Made by a program: the position numbers and the translations under genes | The notes under the pieces: model-generated | Databases searched by the model: none | Seen by the model: only the letters and a program-made list of their open reading frames with translations | Told to the model about the DNA's origin: nothing | Assembly: GCF_001417735.1 (NCBI RefSeq) | Contig: NZ_BBUZ01000023.1 | Location: 409,570-473,569, forward strand | Direction: 5' to 3' | Source: Streptomyces sp. NBRC 110028 | GTDB taxonomy: Bacteria > Actinomycetota > Actinomycetes > Streptomycetales > Streptomycetaceae | DNA length: 64,000 nucleotides | Shown: one piece after another, positions 25,384 to 34,485 of the stretch | Layout of the letters: each line of letters begins with the position of its first letter | Numbering within the stretch: position 1 is the stretch's first letter

Positions 25384-26598
25384 ATGCGCGCCGGAGGATT
25401 CTCGACCGCACGGCTGGACCGGATGCGGGACGTCATGGCCGGCCATGTGGAAAAGGGCGAGGCACCCGGGCTCGTCATGGCGCTCAGCAGGCGGGGTGAG
25501 ACGCATGTCGAGGTGATCGGTACGAAGGCGGCCGGCACCGAGGACCCGATGCGCCGGGACACGATCTTCCGGATCGCCTCGATGACGAAGCCGGTCGTCG
25601 CGGCCGCGGCGATGATCCTGGTCGAGGAGTGTGTGCTGCGGCTGGACGAACCGGTGGACCGGCTGCTGCCCGAGCTGGCCGGCCGCCGTGTGCTGCGCCG
25701 GATCGACGGGCCGCTGGAGGACACCGTTCCGGCGATCCGCCCGATCACCCTGCGCGATCTGCTGACCTTCCGGCTCGGCTTCGGCATGCTGACGGGCCCG
25801 CGGGAGGACACGTATCCGGTGGCTCGTGCCGCCCAGGAGCTGGGGGTCGGGGTGGGGATGCCGGACCCCGCCGCGGCGCCGGACCCCGATGAGTGGATGC
25901 GCCGCCTGGGCACGCTGCCGCTGATGCACCAGCCGGGCGAGAAGTGGATGTACCACACCGGCTCCCAGGTGCTGGGCGTGGCTCTGGCGCGGGCCACCGG
26001 CCGCCCGCTGGAGGAGTTTCTGCGGGAGCGGATCTTCGAACCGCTGGGCATGGCGGACACCGGTTTCCACGTACCGCCGGAGAAGCTCGGCCGGCTGGCC
26101 ACCTCGTACGTCGTCGACCCCGGGACGGGGAAGCTGGAGCGGTACGACGGGGTCGAGGACAGCCGGTGGGCCGCGCCGCCCGCGTTCCCGGACGGCGGCG
26201 GGGGTCTGGTCTCCACGGTCGACGACTATCTGGCGTTCGGCCGGATGATGCTGGACCGGGGGCGGTTCGGCGACGGCGAGCGCATCCTGTCCCGGCCGTC
26301 GGTGGAGCTGATGACGACGGACCAGCTGACGCCCGCCCAGAAGGCGGTGTCCGGGCTGCTCCCCGGCGCGTGGGACAACCTGGGCTGGGGGTTCGGGGTT
26401 TCGGTGGTCACCGGGCGGGACGGCGTCGCGGCGGTGCCGGGGCGGTTCGGCTGGGACGGCGGGCTCGGCACCTCATGGGCCTCGGACCCGGCGGAGCGGA
26501 TGGTGGCGGTCCTGCTGACCCAGCGCTCGCAGTTCCCGGTGTTCTCCCCGGTCTATCTCGACTTCTGGACGCTGGCCTACCAGGCCATCGACGACTGA
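25384..26598 (+). CDS. Serine hydrolase, class C beta-lactamase/esterase family
   Basis: 404 aa. The nucleophile motif is SMTK (S-x-x-K) in FRIASMTKPVVAAAAM, and Tyr is in YHTGSQVLG (Y-x-x motif). FPDGGGGLVSTVDDYLAFGRMML and the late GWDGGLG segment complete the active site. No signal peptide, so probably a cytoplasmic esterase/peptidase rather than a resistance enzyme. The ribosome site is weak (GAAGGGGGACGCGT). It ends 12 bp before the convergent LysR gene. Confidence 0.88.
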   Translation: MRAGGFSTARLDRMRDVMAGHVEKGEAPGLVMALSRRGETHVEVIGTKAAGTEDPMRRDTIFRIASMTKPVVAAAAMILVEECVLRLDEPVDRLLPELAGRRVLRRIDGPLEDTVPAIRPITLRDLLTFRLGFGMLTGPREDTYPVARAAQELGVGVGMPDPAAAPDPDEWMRRLGTLPLMHQPGEKWMYHTGSQVLGVALARATGRPLEEFLRERIFEPLGMADTGFHVPPEKLGRLATSYVVDPGTGKLERYDGVEDSRWAAPPAFPDGGGGLVSTVDDYLAFGRMMLDRGRFGDGERILSRPSVELMTTDQLTPAQKAVSGLLPGAWDNLGWGFGVSVVTGRDGVAAVPGRFGWDGGLGTSWASDPAERMVAVLLTQRSQFPVFSPVYLDFWTLAYQAIDD

Positions 26599-26610
26599 GG
26601 CGGCGAGACC

Positions 26611-27642
26611 TCAAGCACCGTCCGACGGGCCCGCGAGGCCGATGTCGGCCAGCGGCACCGGCGGACGGGCGTCGCGGATCCGCACCAGCGGGCTGTCGTT
26701 GCGCAGCAGCCACTGGCGGTAGGCGTCGCTCGCCCAGGCGATCTCCAGGTACGCGTTCTCCAGGTCGGCGAAGAGCGCGTCGACGTCGGCGGAGCCGGCC
26801 CGGTCGCCCGCGTCCGGCACGCGCGAGGCCAGGTACAGCCCGACCCCCAGCGGATCCCCGTGCAGCGGCCGCACCGCCATGCCCGCACGCGACCGGGCCG
26901 TGGGCTGGCAGGGGGCGACGACCTCACCGGAGGCGACCAGATGGCTGGCGGTCAGATAGTCCCCGTACACCACCCGGGGGTTGAGCCCGGCGGCGCTGAG
27001 GACCCGGCGCAGCCCGGGCCCTTCGCCGTCGCCCGTCGGGTCGACCATCCACTGGTCGCCGGCGAGGTCCGTGAGCCGCACCACCGGTGCGGCGGCGGCC
27101 GGATGCGTCTCGGCGAGGGCCACGAACTGCGGCTCGCGGGCCAGCAGCACCCGCCGCCGCACGCTGTCGGGGACCCGCAGCGGGGCGCCCTCGACCTCGT
27201 GGACGAACGCGGCGTCGAGCTGCTGCTCGGCGACCAACTCCAGCAGCGCGTTCGCCGACACGTCGATGTGGATGGTGGTGTCGGCGTCCGGGAAGCGGGC
27301 CCGGAGCCTGCGCAGCCAGCCGACCACGGCCCCGCTGCCGGTGCTGCCGATGCGCAGACACTCGCCCGCGGTCTGCCCCACCTCCAGCCGGACCTCGCTG
27401 ACCAGGGTGTTCATCTCGGCCACGATGGGCCGGGCCCGGTTGAGCAGGGACCGGCCGAGCGGGGTGGGGCGGCTGCCGGTGACCTCCCGCGAGAACAGCC
27501 GGCCACCGATGGTGTTCTCGATGCGCCGGAGCTGTGTCGTCAAAGAGGGCTGGGTCATGCCCAGTTGGCGCGCCGCCTTCCGTAGGCTGCCGGTGTCGGC
27601 GATGGCGCACAGTGCACGAAGGTGCCTCACCTCGAGCTCCAC
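26611..27642 (-). CDS. snpR: LysR-family regulator, SnpR-like activator of snapalysin
   Basis: 343 aa. N-terminal winged helix (MELEVRHLRALCAIADTGSLRKAARQLGMTQPSLTTQL), followed by a LysR substrate domain (LRIGSTGSGAVVGWLRRLRARFPD). Start GTG 27642 gives the classical N-terminus. It is divergent from the snapalysin gene, the arrangement in which SnpR activates snpA in S. lividans and S. coelicolor; the symbol rests on that context. The C-terminus is a little longer than the usual ~300 aa. Confidence 0.82.
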   Translation of the reverse strand: MELEVRHLRALCAIADTGSLRKAARQLGMTQPSLTTQLRRIENTIGGRLFSREVTGSRPTPLGRSLLNRARPIVAEMNTLVSEVRLEVGQTAGECLRIGSTGSGAVVGWLRRLRARFPDADTTIHIDVSANALLELVAEQQLDAAFVHEVEGAPLRVPDSVRRRVLLAREPQFVALAETHPAAAAPVVRLTDLAGDQWMVDPTGDGEGPGLRRVLSAAGLNPRVVYGDYLTASHLVASGEVVAPCQPTARSRAGMAVRPLHGDPLGVGLYLASRVPDAGDRAGSADVDALFADLENAYLEIAWASDAYRQWLLRNDSPLVRIRDARPPVPLADIGLAGPSDGA

Positions 27643-27768
27643 GGCGGGAGCATAACGGCGCCCTCGCGCGTCACACCAGACACTGAAACCGCGCCAATTC
27701 CCCTTTCTGTGGGGCGAGTCGGCGAGCCGGCAAGGATACCCGGGGATCGGCCCGGCCGGCGGCGGGAT

Positions 27769-27796
27769 ATGCCATGGCACTATCGCCGGTTGGCAT
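27769..27796. promoter_or_regulatory. Inverted repeat in the snpR-snpA divergent promoter region
   Basis: ATGCCA (27769-27774) and TGGCAT (27791-27796) form an inverted repeat with 16 bp between; the first also sits in the palindrome TGCCATGGCA. It lies about 120 bp upstream of snpA and a similar distance from snpR, a plausible LysR activator site. Confidence 0.4.
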
Positions 27797-27912
27797 CTCC
27801 GCGCCGCGCCGGTTCTCCTCAAGACTCTGCGGCACCAAGAGTTCATCCCAGGGCTCCCACCGCCGCGTCCCACACGGCGGCCGGGGCCCGAGGACGATGA
27901 GGAGCCCCCCAC

Positions 27913-28581
27913 ATGGCACTTCCCAAGTTGGCGCTGTCCGCGACCCTCGGCCTCGGTCTGGCGGCGAGCCTCGCCGCCGTGCCCGCGTCGGCGGCCACGC
28001 CCGGCCACACCACGACCACCACGACCGCCACCTCCGCCGGGTATGTCCCCGGCGCCGAGGACAAGGCCGACACCGACGCCTTCATCAAGGCCGTGATGAA
28101 GTCGGCGCTGGCCAAGCGGGCGAAGGCGCCCAGCGCCACCGCCGCGGTCACCGTCACGTACAGCGCGAGCTCGGCGCCGACCTACAAGTCGGTGATAGCG
28201 AGAAGCACCCAGATATGGAACGCCGCGGTGAGCAACGTGAAGCTGCGGGAAGGCAGCAGCCCGGACTTCACCTACCGCGAGGGCAACAGCTCCAACGGTT
28301 CGTACGCGAGCACCGACGGACACGGCCGCGGCTACGTCTTCATCGACTACGCACAGAGCCAGCAGTACGACCAGACGCGGATCGTCGCACACGAGACCGG
28401 CCATGTACTCGGTCTGCCGGACCACTACTCGGGCCCGTGCAGCGAGCTGATGTCCGGTGGCGGCCCGGGCACGTCCTGCAAGAACTCGCAGCCGAACGCG
28501 GCCGAGATCAGCCGCGTGAACCAGTTGTGGGCCAACGGCCTTGCCGCCCTGCAGAAGAAGGACCTCGCCAAGGCCCACTGA
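27913..28581 (+). CDS. snpA: Snapalysin (secreted M7 zinc metalloprotease)
   Basis: 222 aa. Sec signal peptide about 1-29 (hydrophobic [19 protein letters not shown], cleavage after ASA), then a pro-region of ~55 residues. The catalytic motif is [12 protein letters not shown] (HExxHxxGxxD), the M7 signature in which Asp is the third zinc ligand. [14 protein letters not shown] follows, with Cys pair and Met-turn. GAGGAG precedes the ATG. Secreted small neutral protease; regulation by the divergent LysR gene is expected. Confidence 0.93.
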   Translation: MALPKLALSATLGLGLAASLAAVPASAATPGHTTTTTTATSAGYVPGAEDKADTDAFIKAVMKSALAKRAKAPSATAAVTVTYSASSAPTYKSVIARSTQIWNAAVSNVKLREGSSPDFTYREGNSSNGSYASTDGHGRGYVFIDYAQSQQYDQTRIVAHETGHVLGLPDHYSGPCSELMSGGGPGTSCKNSQPNAAEISRVNQLWANGLAALQKKDLAKAH

Positions 28582-28811
28582 GCACAGCGGACCACCCATG
28601 AGCCCCTGAACCACTGATCAGGGCACGCCGCCCGCACCCGGACCCCCGACGCCGGTGCGGGCGGCCGGTGTTTCCCCGAAAGGCCCCACCCGAAAGCGCC
28701 GCACGCGGGGCGCTCCCGCTCACGGGCGGAGGTACGGTGTATTCACCAAGGTTTCGCGCATTTCGGCCGGAAATTCCTCCAGGCCGGGGCCGGCCCCAGG
28801 GAGTGAACACC

Positions 28812-29021
28812 ATGGAGACCATCGTCACCGTGGCCGTGATCCTGGCGATGATCGCCGTGGGTGTGCTGGTGATCCACCGACTCAACGCCCAGAACGGCAA
28901 CAAGATCGCGGCCGAGCGCCACAGCGAGGTCCCGGCCCGCCACCGCCACCGCTCCCGTCGCCACGGCTGGGGCCGCGGGCGGCCCCACCGCGGCCACCGG
29001 GTGGCGCCGCCGCGCGTCTGA
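28812..29021 (+). CDS. Small single-span membrane protein
   Basis: 69 aa. METIVTVAVILAMIAVGVLVIHRL is one transmembrane helix; the rest is a very basic Arg/His-rich cytoplasmic tail. ATG 28812 has GGGAG upstream; the frame extends further left but without a ribosome site. Function unknown. Confidence 0.6.
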   Translation: METIVTVAVILAMIAVGVLVIHRLNAQNGNKIAAERHSEVPARHRHRSRRHGWGRGRPHRGHRVAPPRV

Positions 29022-29053
29022 CCCGCCACTCCCCGGCCGGCACGCCCGGCGCG

Positions 29054-29515
29054 TCACTCCTCGCCGACCGCCTCCTCCAGCGTGGCCACCGCACCGAGCG
29101 CGTCGAGCAGCCCGCCCACCCGCAGGGTGCGCAGGATCAGGGGGTCGTCGCACACCAGCCGCAGCCGTCCGCCGCGGTCGGCGACCCGCCGCTGGGCGCG
29201 GCACAGCAGCCCCAGACCGGAGCAGTCGAAGAAGGTCGTGGGCCGTAAATCCACCACCACCTCGGGCGTCCCGGCACCCGTGGCGGCGTCCAGCGCCGGG
29301 CCGACGCATCCGAGCCCGGCGATGTCGATCTCGCCGTGCAGGGCCACCACGATGTGGCCGCCGACCCGGGACGTGCGGGCGTACGGGGGCGGGGCCGGGT
29401 GGCCCGGCAGGCGTAAGTCACCGGCGGCCGCGCCGGAAACCGGCGCTTCGCCCGGCGTCGCGTCCGACGTCCCCTGGGGCACGGGTGCGCCACGGGGAGC
29501 GCCTTGCTGCGACAT
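29054..29515 (-). CDS. STAS-domain anti-sigma factor antagonist
   Basis: 153 aa. After a disordered Pro/Ala-rich N-terminus (~50 residues) comes a STAS domain: VVALHGEIDIAG, VVVDLRPTTFFDCSGLGLLCRA (Ser in DCSGL is the usual phospho-acceptor), RLRLVCDDP. ATG 29515 has GAGGGG eight bases upstream. It should release a sigma factor by binding an RsbW-like partner when dephosphorylated. The PP2C protein at 22900 and the anti-sigma protein at 37923 are candidate partners. Confidence 0.88.
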   Translation of the reverse strand: MSQQGAPRGAPVPQGTSDATPGEAPVSGAAAGDLRLPGHPAPPPYARTSRVGGHIVVALHGEIDIAGLGCVGPALDAATGAGTPEVVVDLRPTTFFDCSGLGLLCRAQRRVADRGGRLRLVCDDPLILRTLRVGGLLDALGAVATLEEAVGEE

Positions 29516-29789
29516 CACGAATTCCCCTCGGAACGGCACACTGCCCCCTTTCACCGTCCTCGGACTCCCGGAAGCGGGCAGAGTGGAGCGTCGGGTGCGG
29601 ATCCGCCGGGCCCTGGGTGACGTGCAGGCGAGCGTAAGGGGGTGACCGTCGGTTACAGAGAGAGGGACGCGGCATTCCCCCAGCAAAAAACCCTCGTTCG
29701 AGTGAAATTCTTTTCTTCCTATTGACGCCTGATCAGCTGCGCTACAGGCCGTATCCGCACGTCATACGCGCCTCAGGCACGTACGCGTC

Positions 29790-30182
29790 TCAGGCAAGGG
29801 TGTCGCCACTCCCCCCGGCCGCCGCGTTCCCCGCGCCCGCGACCGCCGGTGCCAGATCCTCCAGCACCTCGAAGGCGTCCTCCAGCCGGACCATCCGCAG
29901 CAGCCGCAGGAACCGCGGATCGACGATGACCAGCCGCAGCCGGCCCTCCCGCTCCAGCACACGATTGCGCAGGCGGCACAGTAACGACACCCCGGCGCAG
30001 TCCAGGAAAGTGACGTGCCGCAGATCCAGCACCAGATCCGGGCATCCCGTACGGGCCAGGGGTTCGAGCCGTGCGGAGATCCGTCCCGCGGCGAAGATGT
30101 CCAGCTCTCCCGCGACCTCGGCGACCGTGACACCGCCCAGCACCTGTACACGGACACCGAAGGCGGGCCGATCATCGAACAT
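29790..30182 (-). CDS. Second STAS-domain anti-sigma factor antagonist
   Basis: 130 aa. STAS domain with TVAEVAGELDIFAAG, LVLDLRHVTFLDCAGVSLLCRL and RLRLVIVDPRFLRLLRMV. The phospho-site position reads DCAGVS, so the serine aligned with DCSG of the neighbouring paralogue is alanine. It may be insensitive to kinase control, or use a different Ser. ATG 30182 has GAGGAGG six bases upstream. About 275 bp separate the two STAS genes. Confidence 0.87.
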   Translation of the reverse strand: MFDDRPAFGVRVQVLGGVTVAEVAGELDIFAAGRISARLEPLARTGCPDLVLDLRHVTFLDCAGVSLLCRLRNRVLEREGRLRLVIVDPRFLRLLRMVRLEDAFEVLEDLAPAVAGAGNAAAGGSGDTLA

Positions 30183-30350
30183 GCAAGCCTCCTCGGCAGG
30201 GTGGAGGCGCGCGACACCGGAGCTCTGGGGGTGACACGACGTCCGGGCGGGGTGCGTGCACCGCCGGGGTCCAGGCCGGCCCTTCAGTACATGACATACC
30301 CATCTATCAGCTGACCAGTCAAAGAACGGCACGGCACGTGTCGTTGGCCT

Positions 30351-30701
30351 ATGTGGCATCAGGAGGGGCCACTCCGCGCCAATCGTTACTCATCAGTAAA
30401 CGCAGCGGTCTTCTCATGCCCCCCCTTGTTGAGCGTGAACATGCCATTCGGCACCCCCCAGGCCCGGCCCTACGTCGAGCAGCGCACCCAGAACCCCGGG
30501 GGCCAGAAGCAGGCCATCGTCCTCGACATCGACAACACCTCGCTGGACGAGACGGCCAAGCGCGCGGAGATCGAGAAGAAGGGCTACACGATCATCGCCA
30601 ACGTCGGCAACACCGCCACCGACCTGACCGGCGGCCACGCCGAGAAGACCTTCAAGCTCCCGGACTACGACGGCCGGCTGTCCTGGCCGGGGCGGTCCTG
30701 A
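30351..30701 (+). pseudogene. Internally deleted HAD-type (class B) acid phosphatase remnant
   Basis: The frame joins PYVEQRTQNPGGQKQAIVLDIDNTSLDET, the start of the HAD core with the nucleophile DIDNT, directly to KRAEIEKKGYTIIANVGN...LTGGHAEKTFKLPDYDGRLS, the very end of the same family. About 100-150 central residues with motifs II and III are missing, as is a recognisable signal peptide. The join is in frame. About 116 codons are open, but catalysis is not expected. Confidence 0.75.
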
Positions 30702-30828
30702 GCGCGGTGGCGGCCCTCGCGAGGAGCCGCCACCGACGGCTGGGAAGGCCGAAAGCTCCAGATCTGCGGGCAATACGTTGTCACCTGCCCGCGCACCGGA
30801 CCGTCCCGTGTGCCCCAAGACTGGACGG

Positions 30829-31767
30829 ATGACCGGATCACGCGTACGGGCGCTCGGCCACTACCAGCCCGCGAAGGTGCTCACCAACGACGACCTCGCC
30901 ACCATGGTCGACACCAGCGACGAGTGGATCCGCGCCCGGGTCGGGATCCGCACCCGCCATGTGGCACGCCCCGACGAGACGGTGGACGAGATGGCGGCGG
31001 CGGCCGCCGCCAAGGCCCTCGCCCACAGCGGCCTCGCCACCACCGACATCGACATGGTGCTGGTCGCCACGTCCACCGCGATCGACCGCAGCCCCAACAT
31101 GGCCGCCCGGGTCGCCGCCCGGCTGGGCCTGGCCCATCCCGCCGTCATGGACATCAACGTGGTGTGCGCCGGGTTCACCCACGCCCTGGCCACCGCCGAC
31201 CACGCGATACGGGCCGGATCGGCCACCTCCGTGCTGGTCATCGGCGCAGACAAGTTCACCGAGGCCGCCGACTGGACCGACCGCTCCTCCTGCGTCCTGC
31301 TGGGCGACGGCGCGGGCGCGGCCGTGGTGACGGCGGCCGAGGAGCCGGGCATCGGTCCGGTGGTGTGGGGTTCGGTGCCCGAGATGGGCAACGCCGTCCG
31401 TATCGAGGGCACCCCGCCGCGCTTCGCGCAGGAGGGCCAGTCCGTCTACCGCTGGGCCACCACCCAACTGCCGCCCATCGCCCGCGCGGTGTGCGCCCGG
31501 GCCGGGATCGAACCGGCGGACCTGGCCGGGGTCGTGCTCCACCAGGCCAACCTGCGGATCATCGAACCGGTCGCCCGCAAGATCGGCGCGGTCAACGCGG
31601 TGATCGCGCGCGATGTCGTGGACTCCGGGAACACCTCGGCGGCCAGCATTCCGCTCGCCCTGTCCAAGCTGGTCGAACGCGGCGAGATCCCCTCCGGGAG
31701 CCCGGTGCTGCTGTTCGGCTTCGGCGGCAACCTGAGTTACGGCGGCCAGGTCATCCACTGCCCGTAG
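30829..31767 (+). CDS. Beta-ketoacyl-ACP synthase III-like enzyme
   Basis: 312 aa, FabH family thiolase fold. Catalytic Cys in DINVVCAGFTHAL, His in VVLHQANLRI and Asn in VVDSGNTSAAS complete the Cys-His-Asn triad. The N-terminus MTGSRVRALGHYQPAKVLTND is typical. ATG 30829 has a GGACGG site. It is not in a fatty-acid gene cluster, so it is probably a paralogue starting a specialised acyl chain rather than the housekeeping FabH. Confidence 0.88.
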   Translation: MTGSRVRALGHYQPAKVLTNDDLATMVDTSDEWIRARVGIRTRHVARPDETVDEMAAAAAAKALAHSGLATTDIDMVLVATSTAIDRSPNMAARVAARLGLAHPAVMDINVVCAGFTHALATADHAIRAGSATSVLVIGADKFTEAADWTDRSSCVLLGDGAGAAVVTAAEEPGIGPVVWGSVPEMGNAVRIEGTPPRFAQEGQSVYRWATTQLPPIARAVCARAGIEPADLAGVVLHQANLRIIEPVARKIGAVNAVIARDVVDSGNTSAASIPLALSKLVERGEIPSGSPVLLFGFGGNLSYGGQVIHCP

Positions 31768-31829
31768 AGGGGCTCCCGGTGTCCGATTCGTTCAAGACCG
31801 GCCGGTCGCGTGCTGCCTACGCTGCCCGT

Positions 31830-32201
31830 ATGACACCACGATTCGACGCGCTCGGCCTGGCCGTCGCGGACATGGCCGCCTCCCTCGCCTTCTACCGCCT
31901 GCTCGGCCTGGACATCCCCGCCGGCGCCGAGACCCAGCCGCATGCCGAGGCCACCCTGCCGGGCGGGCTGCGCCTGATGTGGGACGCGGCCGAGACCCCG
32001 CAGCCCAGCGGGCCGGGACGGATGGCGCTGGCCTTCCTGTGCGACGGCCCGGCCGGGGTGGACGCCACGTACGCGAAGCTCACGGAGGCGGGCGTGACAG
32101 GCTCCAAGGAGCCCTGGGACGCCTTCTGGGGCCAGCGCTACGCGACCGTCCTGGACCCTGACGGCAACCAGGTCGACTTGTTCGCCCCGCTGCCCGGCTG
32201 A
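31830..32201 (+). CDS. VOC/glyoxalase-family protein
   Basis: 123 aa, two beta-alpha-beta-beta-beta modules of the vicinal oxygen chelate fold: FDALGLAVADMAASLAFYRLLGLDIP and RYATVLDPDGNQVDLFAPLPG. ATG 31830 lies 62 bp after the KAS III gene. Substrate unknown; many actinobacterial relatives have no known activity. Confidence 0.82.
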   Translation: MTPRFDALGLAVADMAASLAFYRLLGLDIPAGAETQPHAEATLPGGLRLMWDAAETPQPSGPGRMALAFLCDGPAGVDATYAKLTEAGVTGSKEPWDAFWGQRYATVLDPDGNQVDLFAPLPG

Positions 32202-32230
32202 CGGCACCGCGCGAGGACACCGGCGGGCCA

Positions 32231-32388
32231 GGGGTGTCTTGTCGATCATGCCGGGCTCGCGGGGTCCGGCACACACGCTCGCCGCGTTGTCGTCGTCGCA
32301 CGCAGCGCCGCCGCGCTCTCCTCCTCCGCCTTGCGATCGCACGCCCCGGGCCCCGCTCCCTGAACCGGCCTGATCGACAAGACACCCC
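32231..32388. mobile_element. MITE-like element with 18-bp perfect terminal inverted repeats
   Basis: GGGGTGTCTTGTCGATCA (32231-32248) is exactly inverted at 32371-32388, enclosing 122 bp of GC-rich non-coding sequence. The 158-bp unit lies between two convergent genes; its right end touches the stop codon of the AraC gene (32389-32391). I recall very similar sequences between genes in other Streptomyces, so it is probably a dispersed repeat. It could also act as a bidirectional terminator. No transposase is encoded. Confidence 0.7.
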
Positions 32389-33093
32389 CTACCCCAGCAG
32401 CCCGCCCAGCGGTACGCCCGCCAGCCCCCGCACCTCGCGCGCCAGATGCGCCTGGTCCGCGTACCCGGCCACCGCCGCCACCTCGGCGAACGGCATCCCG
32501 CCGCGCGCCAGCTCCAGGGCCCGGTTCAGCCGCAGCACCCGCCCCAGCGTCTTGGGCCCGTACCCGAAGGCCGCCAGCGACCGCCGGTGCAGCTGCCGGG
32601 CGCCCAGGCCCACCACGCGGGCCACCTCGGCCACGCTCCGCCCGCCCGAGAGCCCCGCCACGACCTCGCCCAGCACCGGATCGACGGGCTCCGCGTCCCG
32701 CAGCCGGTCCAGCGCCACGGCCTCCAGCACCCGCCCCACTCGCCCCTCGCAGGCCCGCTCCCTCAGCCGGCGCACCTCGGCCTCCGGCCAGAGCGCGGCC
32801 AACGGCACCCGCTGGTCACGCAGTTCACAGGCGGGGGAACCCAGCACCGAGGGGCCCGTGCCCGGGGCGAAACGCAGCCCCACGGCCCGCGTTCCCGCGG
32901 GCCCACCGGCCAGATGGGCCCGGGTGTCGGGCCCGGCGACCAGCAGCCGGCCGCCGATCCAGATCAGGTCCGTACAGCCGTCGGGCAGCACCCGCTGCGG
33001 CCCGGCCCCCAGGGTGCGGGACCACACCACCGCGCCGCCGCCCAGCCGCGACGCCCGCTCCCGGTAGTCGCTCCCGCCGCCGCTCTCGCTCAA
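32389..33093 (-). CDS. AraC-family transcriptional regulator
   Basis: 234 aa. A C-terminal double helix-turn-helix ([41 protein letters not shown]..., [20 protein letters not shown]) follows an N-terminal ligand domain ([34 protein letters not shown]). The TTG at 33093 overlaps the stop of the upstream gene (TTGA), so translation is coupled. The typical FxDQSHLxR signature appears as [11 protein letters not shown]. Confidence 0.83.
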   Translation of the reverse strand: MSESGGGSDYRERASRLGGGAVVWSRTLGAGPQRVLPDGCTDLIWIGGRLLVAGPDTRAHLAGGPAGTRAVGLRFAPGTGPSVLGSPACELRDQRVPLAALWPEAEVRRLRERACEGRVGRVLEAVALDRLRDAEPVDPVLGEVVAGLSGGRSVAEVARVVGLGARQLHRRSLAAFGYGPKTLGRVLRLNRALELARGGMPFAEVAAVAGYADQAHLAREVRGLAGVPLGGLLG

Positions 33094-33314
33094 GGGACCT
33101 CGCGCAGATACATCGCACCACAGGAGTGGCAGAAGGGCCCGGAGTCGCCCGAGGCCCACAGGTCCGCCGCCTGCGTCTCGGCATCCGGGGCCAGCTCACG
33201 GCCGCACATCGCGGTCGTGCCGTTGCCCCGGACCATGTGCCAGATCTTGACCGGCGCACCCGCCACCCGCCCGGAGCTGCCTTCCTCGTACTCCGCGCGC
33301 ATCTCGTGCTGCAT
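33090..33314 (-). CDS. Small Cys-containing hypothetical protein
   Basis: 74 aa. It has a Cys at MCGREL and a CHSCG pair near the end ([15 protein letters not shown]), a possible zinc site. ATG 33314 has GGGAGG upstream. The stop overlaps the AraC start, so the pair is an operon. Recurs in Streptomyces but has no known function. Confidence 0.65.
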   Translation of the reverse strand: MQHEMRAEYEEGSSGRVAGAPVKIWHMVRGNGTTAMCGRELAPDAETQAADLWASGDSGPFCHSCGAMYLREVP

Positions 33315-33404
33315 GGCGCCACACCTCCCGCTGACACCACCATGCTCCCGCCGCCACGGGCGCGGCGCCACCCTGGGGCCCGGGAAGCCGTCGGGGAAGC
33401 CGGG

Positions 33405-34316
33405 CTAGAAGACCGACCACCCGGTCACCGTGGTGAAGTGGTCCAGCGCCGCCACCCCGGCCACCGAGTTGCCGCGGGCGTCCAGCCCGGGACTCCATAC
33501 GCACAGCGTGCACCGCCCCGGGATCACGGCGATGATCCCGCCGCCCACACCGCTCTTGCCGGGCAGCCCGACACGGTAGGCGAAGTCGCCCGCCGCGTCG
33601 TACGTCCCACAGGTGAGCATGACCGCGTTGACCCGCTTCGCCTCGCGCCGCGACAGCAGCCGGGAGCCGTCCGCCCGCAGTCCGTGACGGGCCAGGAAAC
33701 CGCCCGCGAGGGCCAGGTCGCGGCAGCTCATCTCGATCGAGCACTGCCAGAAGTAGTGCTCCAGGACGGTCGGCACGGGGTTGTCGAGGTTGCCGTAGCT
33801 CGCCATGAAGTGGGCGAGGGCGGCGTTGCGGTCGCCGTGGCCGGACTCGGACTCGGCGACGACCGGGTCGAAGGACAGATCGGGGTTGCCGCTCTCGGCG
33901 CGCAGGAAGTCGAGCATGGTGGTGCTGGCGTCGCCGGTGAGGCTGTGCAGCCGGTCGGTGACGACCAGCGCGCCGGCGTTGATGAACGGATTGCGCGGGA
34001 TGCCGTTCTCGTGTTCCAGCTGCACCAGGGAGTTGAAGGGGTTGCCCGAGGGCTCCCGGCCGACCCGCCGCCACAGCTTCTCCCCGTCCTGCGCGAGGAC
34101 GAGCGCGAGGCCGAACGCCTTGGAGATGGACTGCACGGAGAAGGGCCGCCGCCAGTCGCCGACACCGGTGACGTTGCCGTCGACGTCCGCGAGGGCGATG
34201 CCGAAGCGGTCCGGGTCCACCGCCGCGAGCGCGGGGATGTACTGGGCCACCTGCCCCCGGCCGATGTGGGGCGCCACCTGGGCCGCGACCTCGTCGAGTA
34301 CGTCCTGGTAGTGCAT
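33405..34316 (-). CDS. glsA: Glutaminase
   Basis: 303 aa, hydrolysis of glutamine to glutamate and ammonia. The serine-dependent glutaminase core is seen: FSVQSISKAFGLAL (S-x-x-K), GNPFNSLVQLEHENGIPRNPFINAGAL, MTCG/VMLTCGTYDAAGDFAYRVGLPGKSGVGGGI. Length is normal for bacterial GlsA. ATG 34316 has AGGAGA about 11 bases upstream. Single gene. Confidence 0.95.
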   Translation of the reverse strand: MHYQDVLDEVAAQVAPHIGRGQVAQYIPALAAVDPDRFGIALADVDGNVTGVGDWRRPFSVQSISKAFGLALVLAQDGEKLWRRVGREPSGNPFNSLVQLEHENGIPRNPFINAGALVVTDRLHSLTGDASTTMLDFLRAESGNPDLSFDPVVAESESGHGDRNAALAHFMASYGNLDNPVPTVLEHYFWQCSIEMSCRDLALAGGFLARHGLRADGSRLLSRREAKRVNAVMLTCGTYDAAGDFAYRVGLPGKSGVGGGIIAVIPGRCTLCVWSPGLDARGNSVAGVAALDHFTTVTGWSVF

Positions 34317-34485
34317 GGTGCTGTGGTTCTCCTGCGCGTCGTCGGGCGGATCAGACGCACCATAACGAGCGCTCTCAACCGCCCCTCCACCAGGAGTCGA
34401 TGACCAACCGTGTTTTTGGGTAAGCATACGGTGATACAGGCGGGTCGCGACCGGCGGCCGCCGCACGATCGGAACGGAGGCGGTC

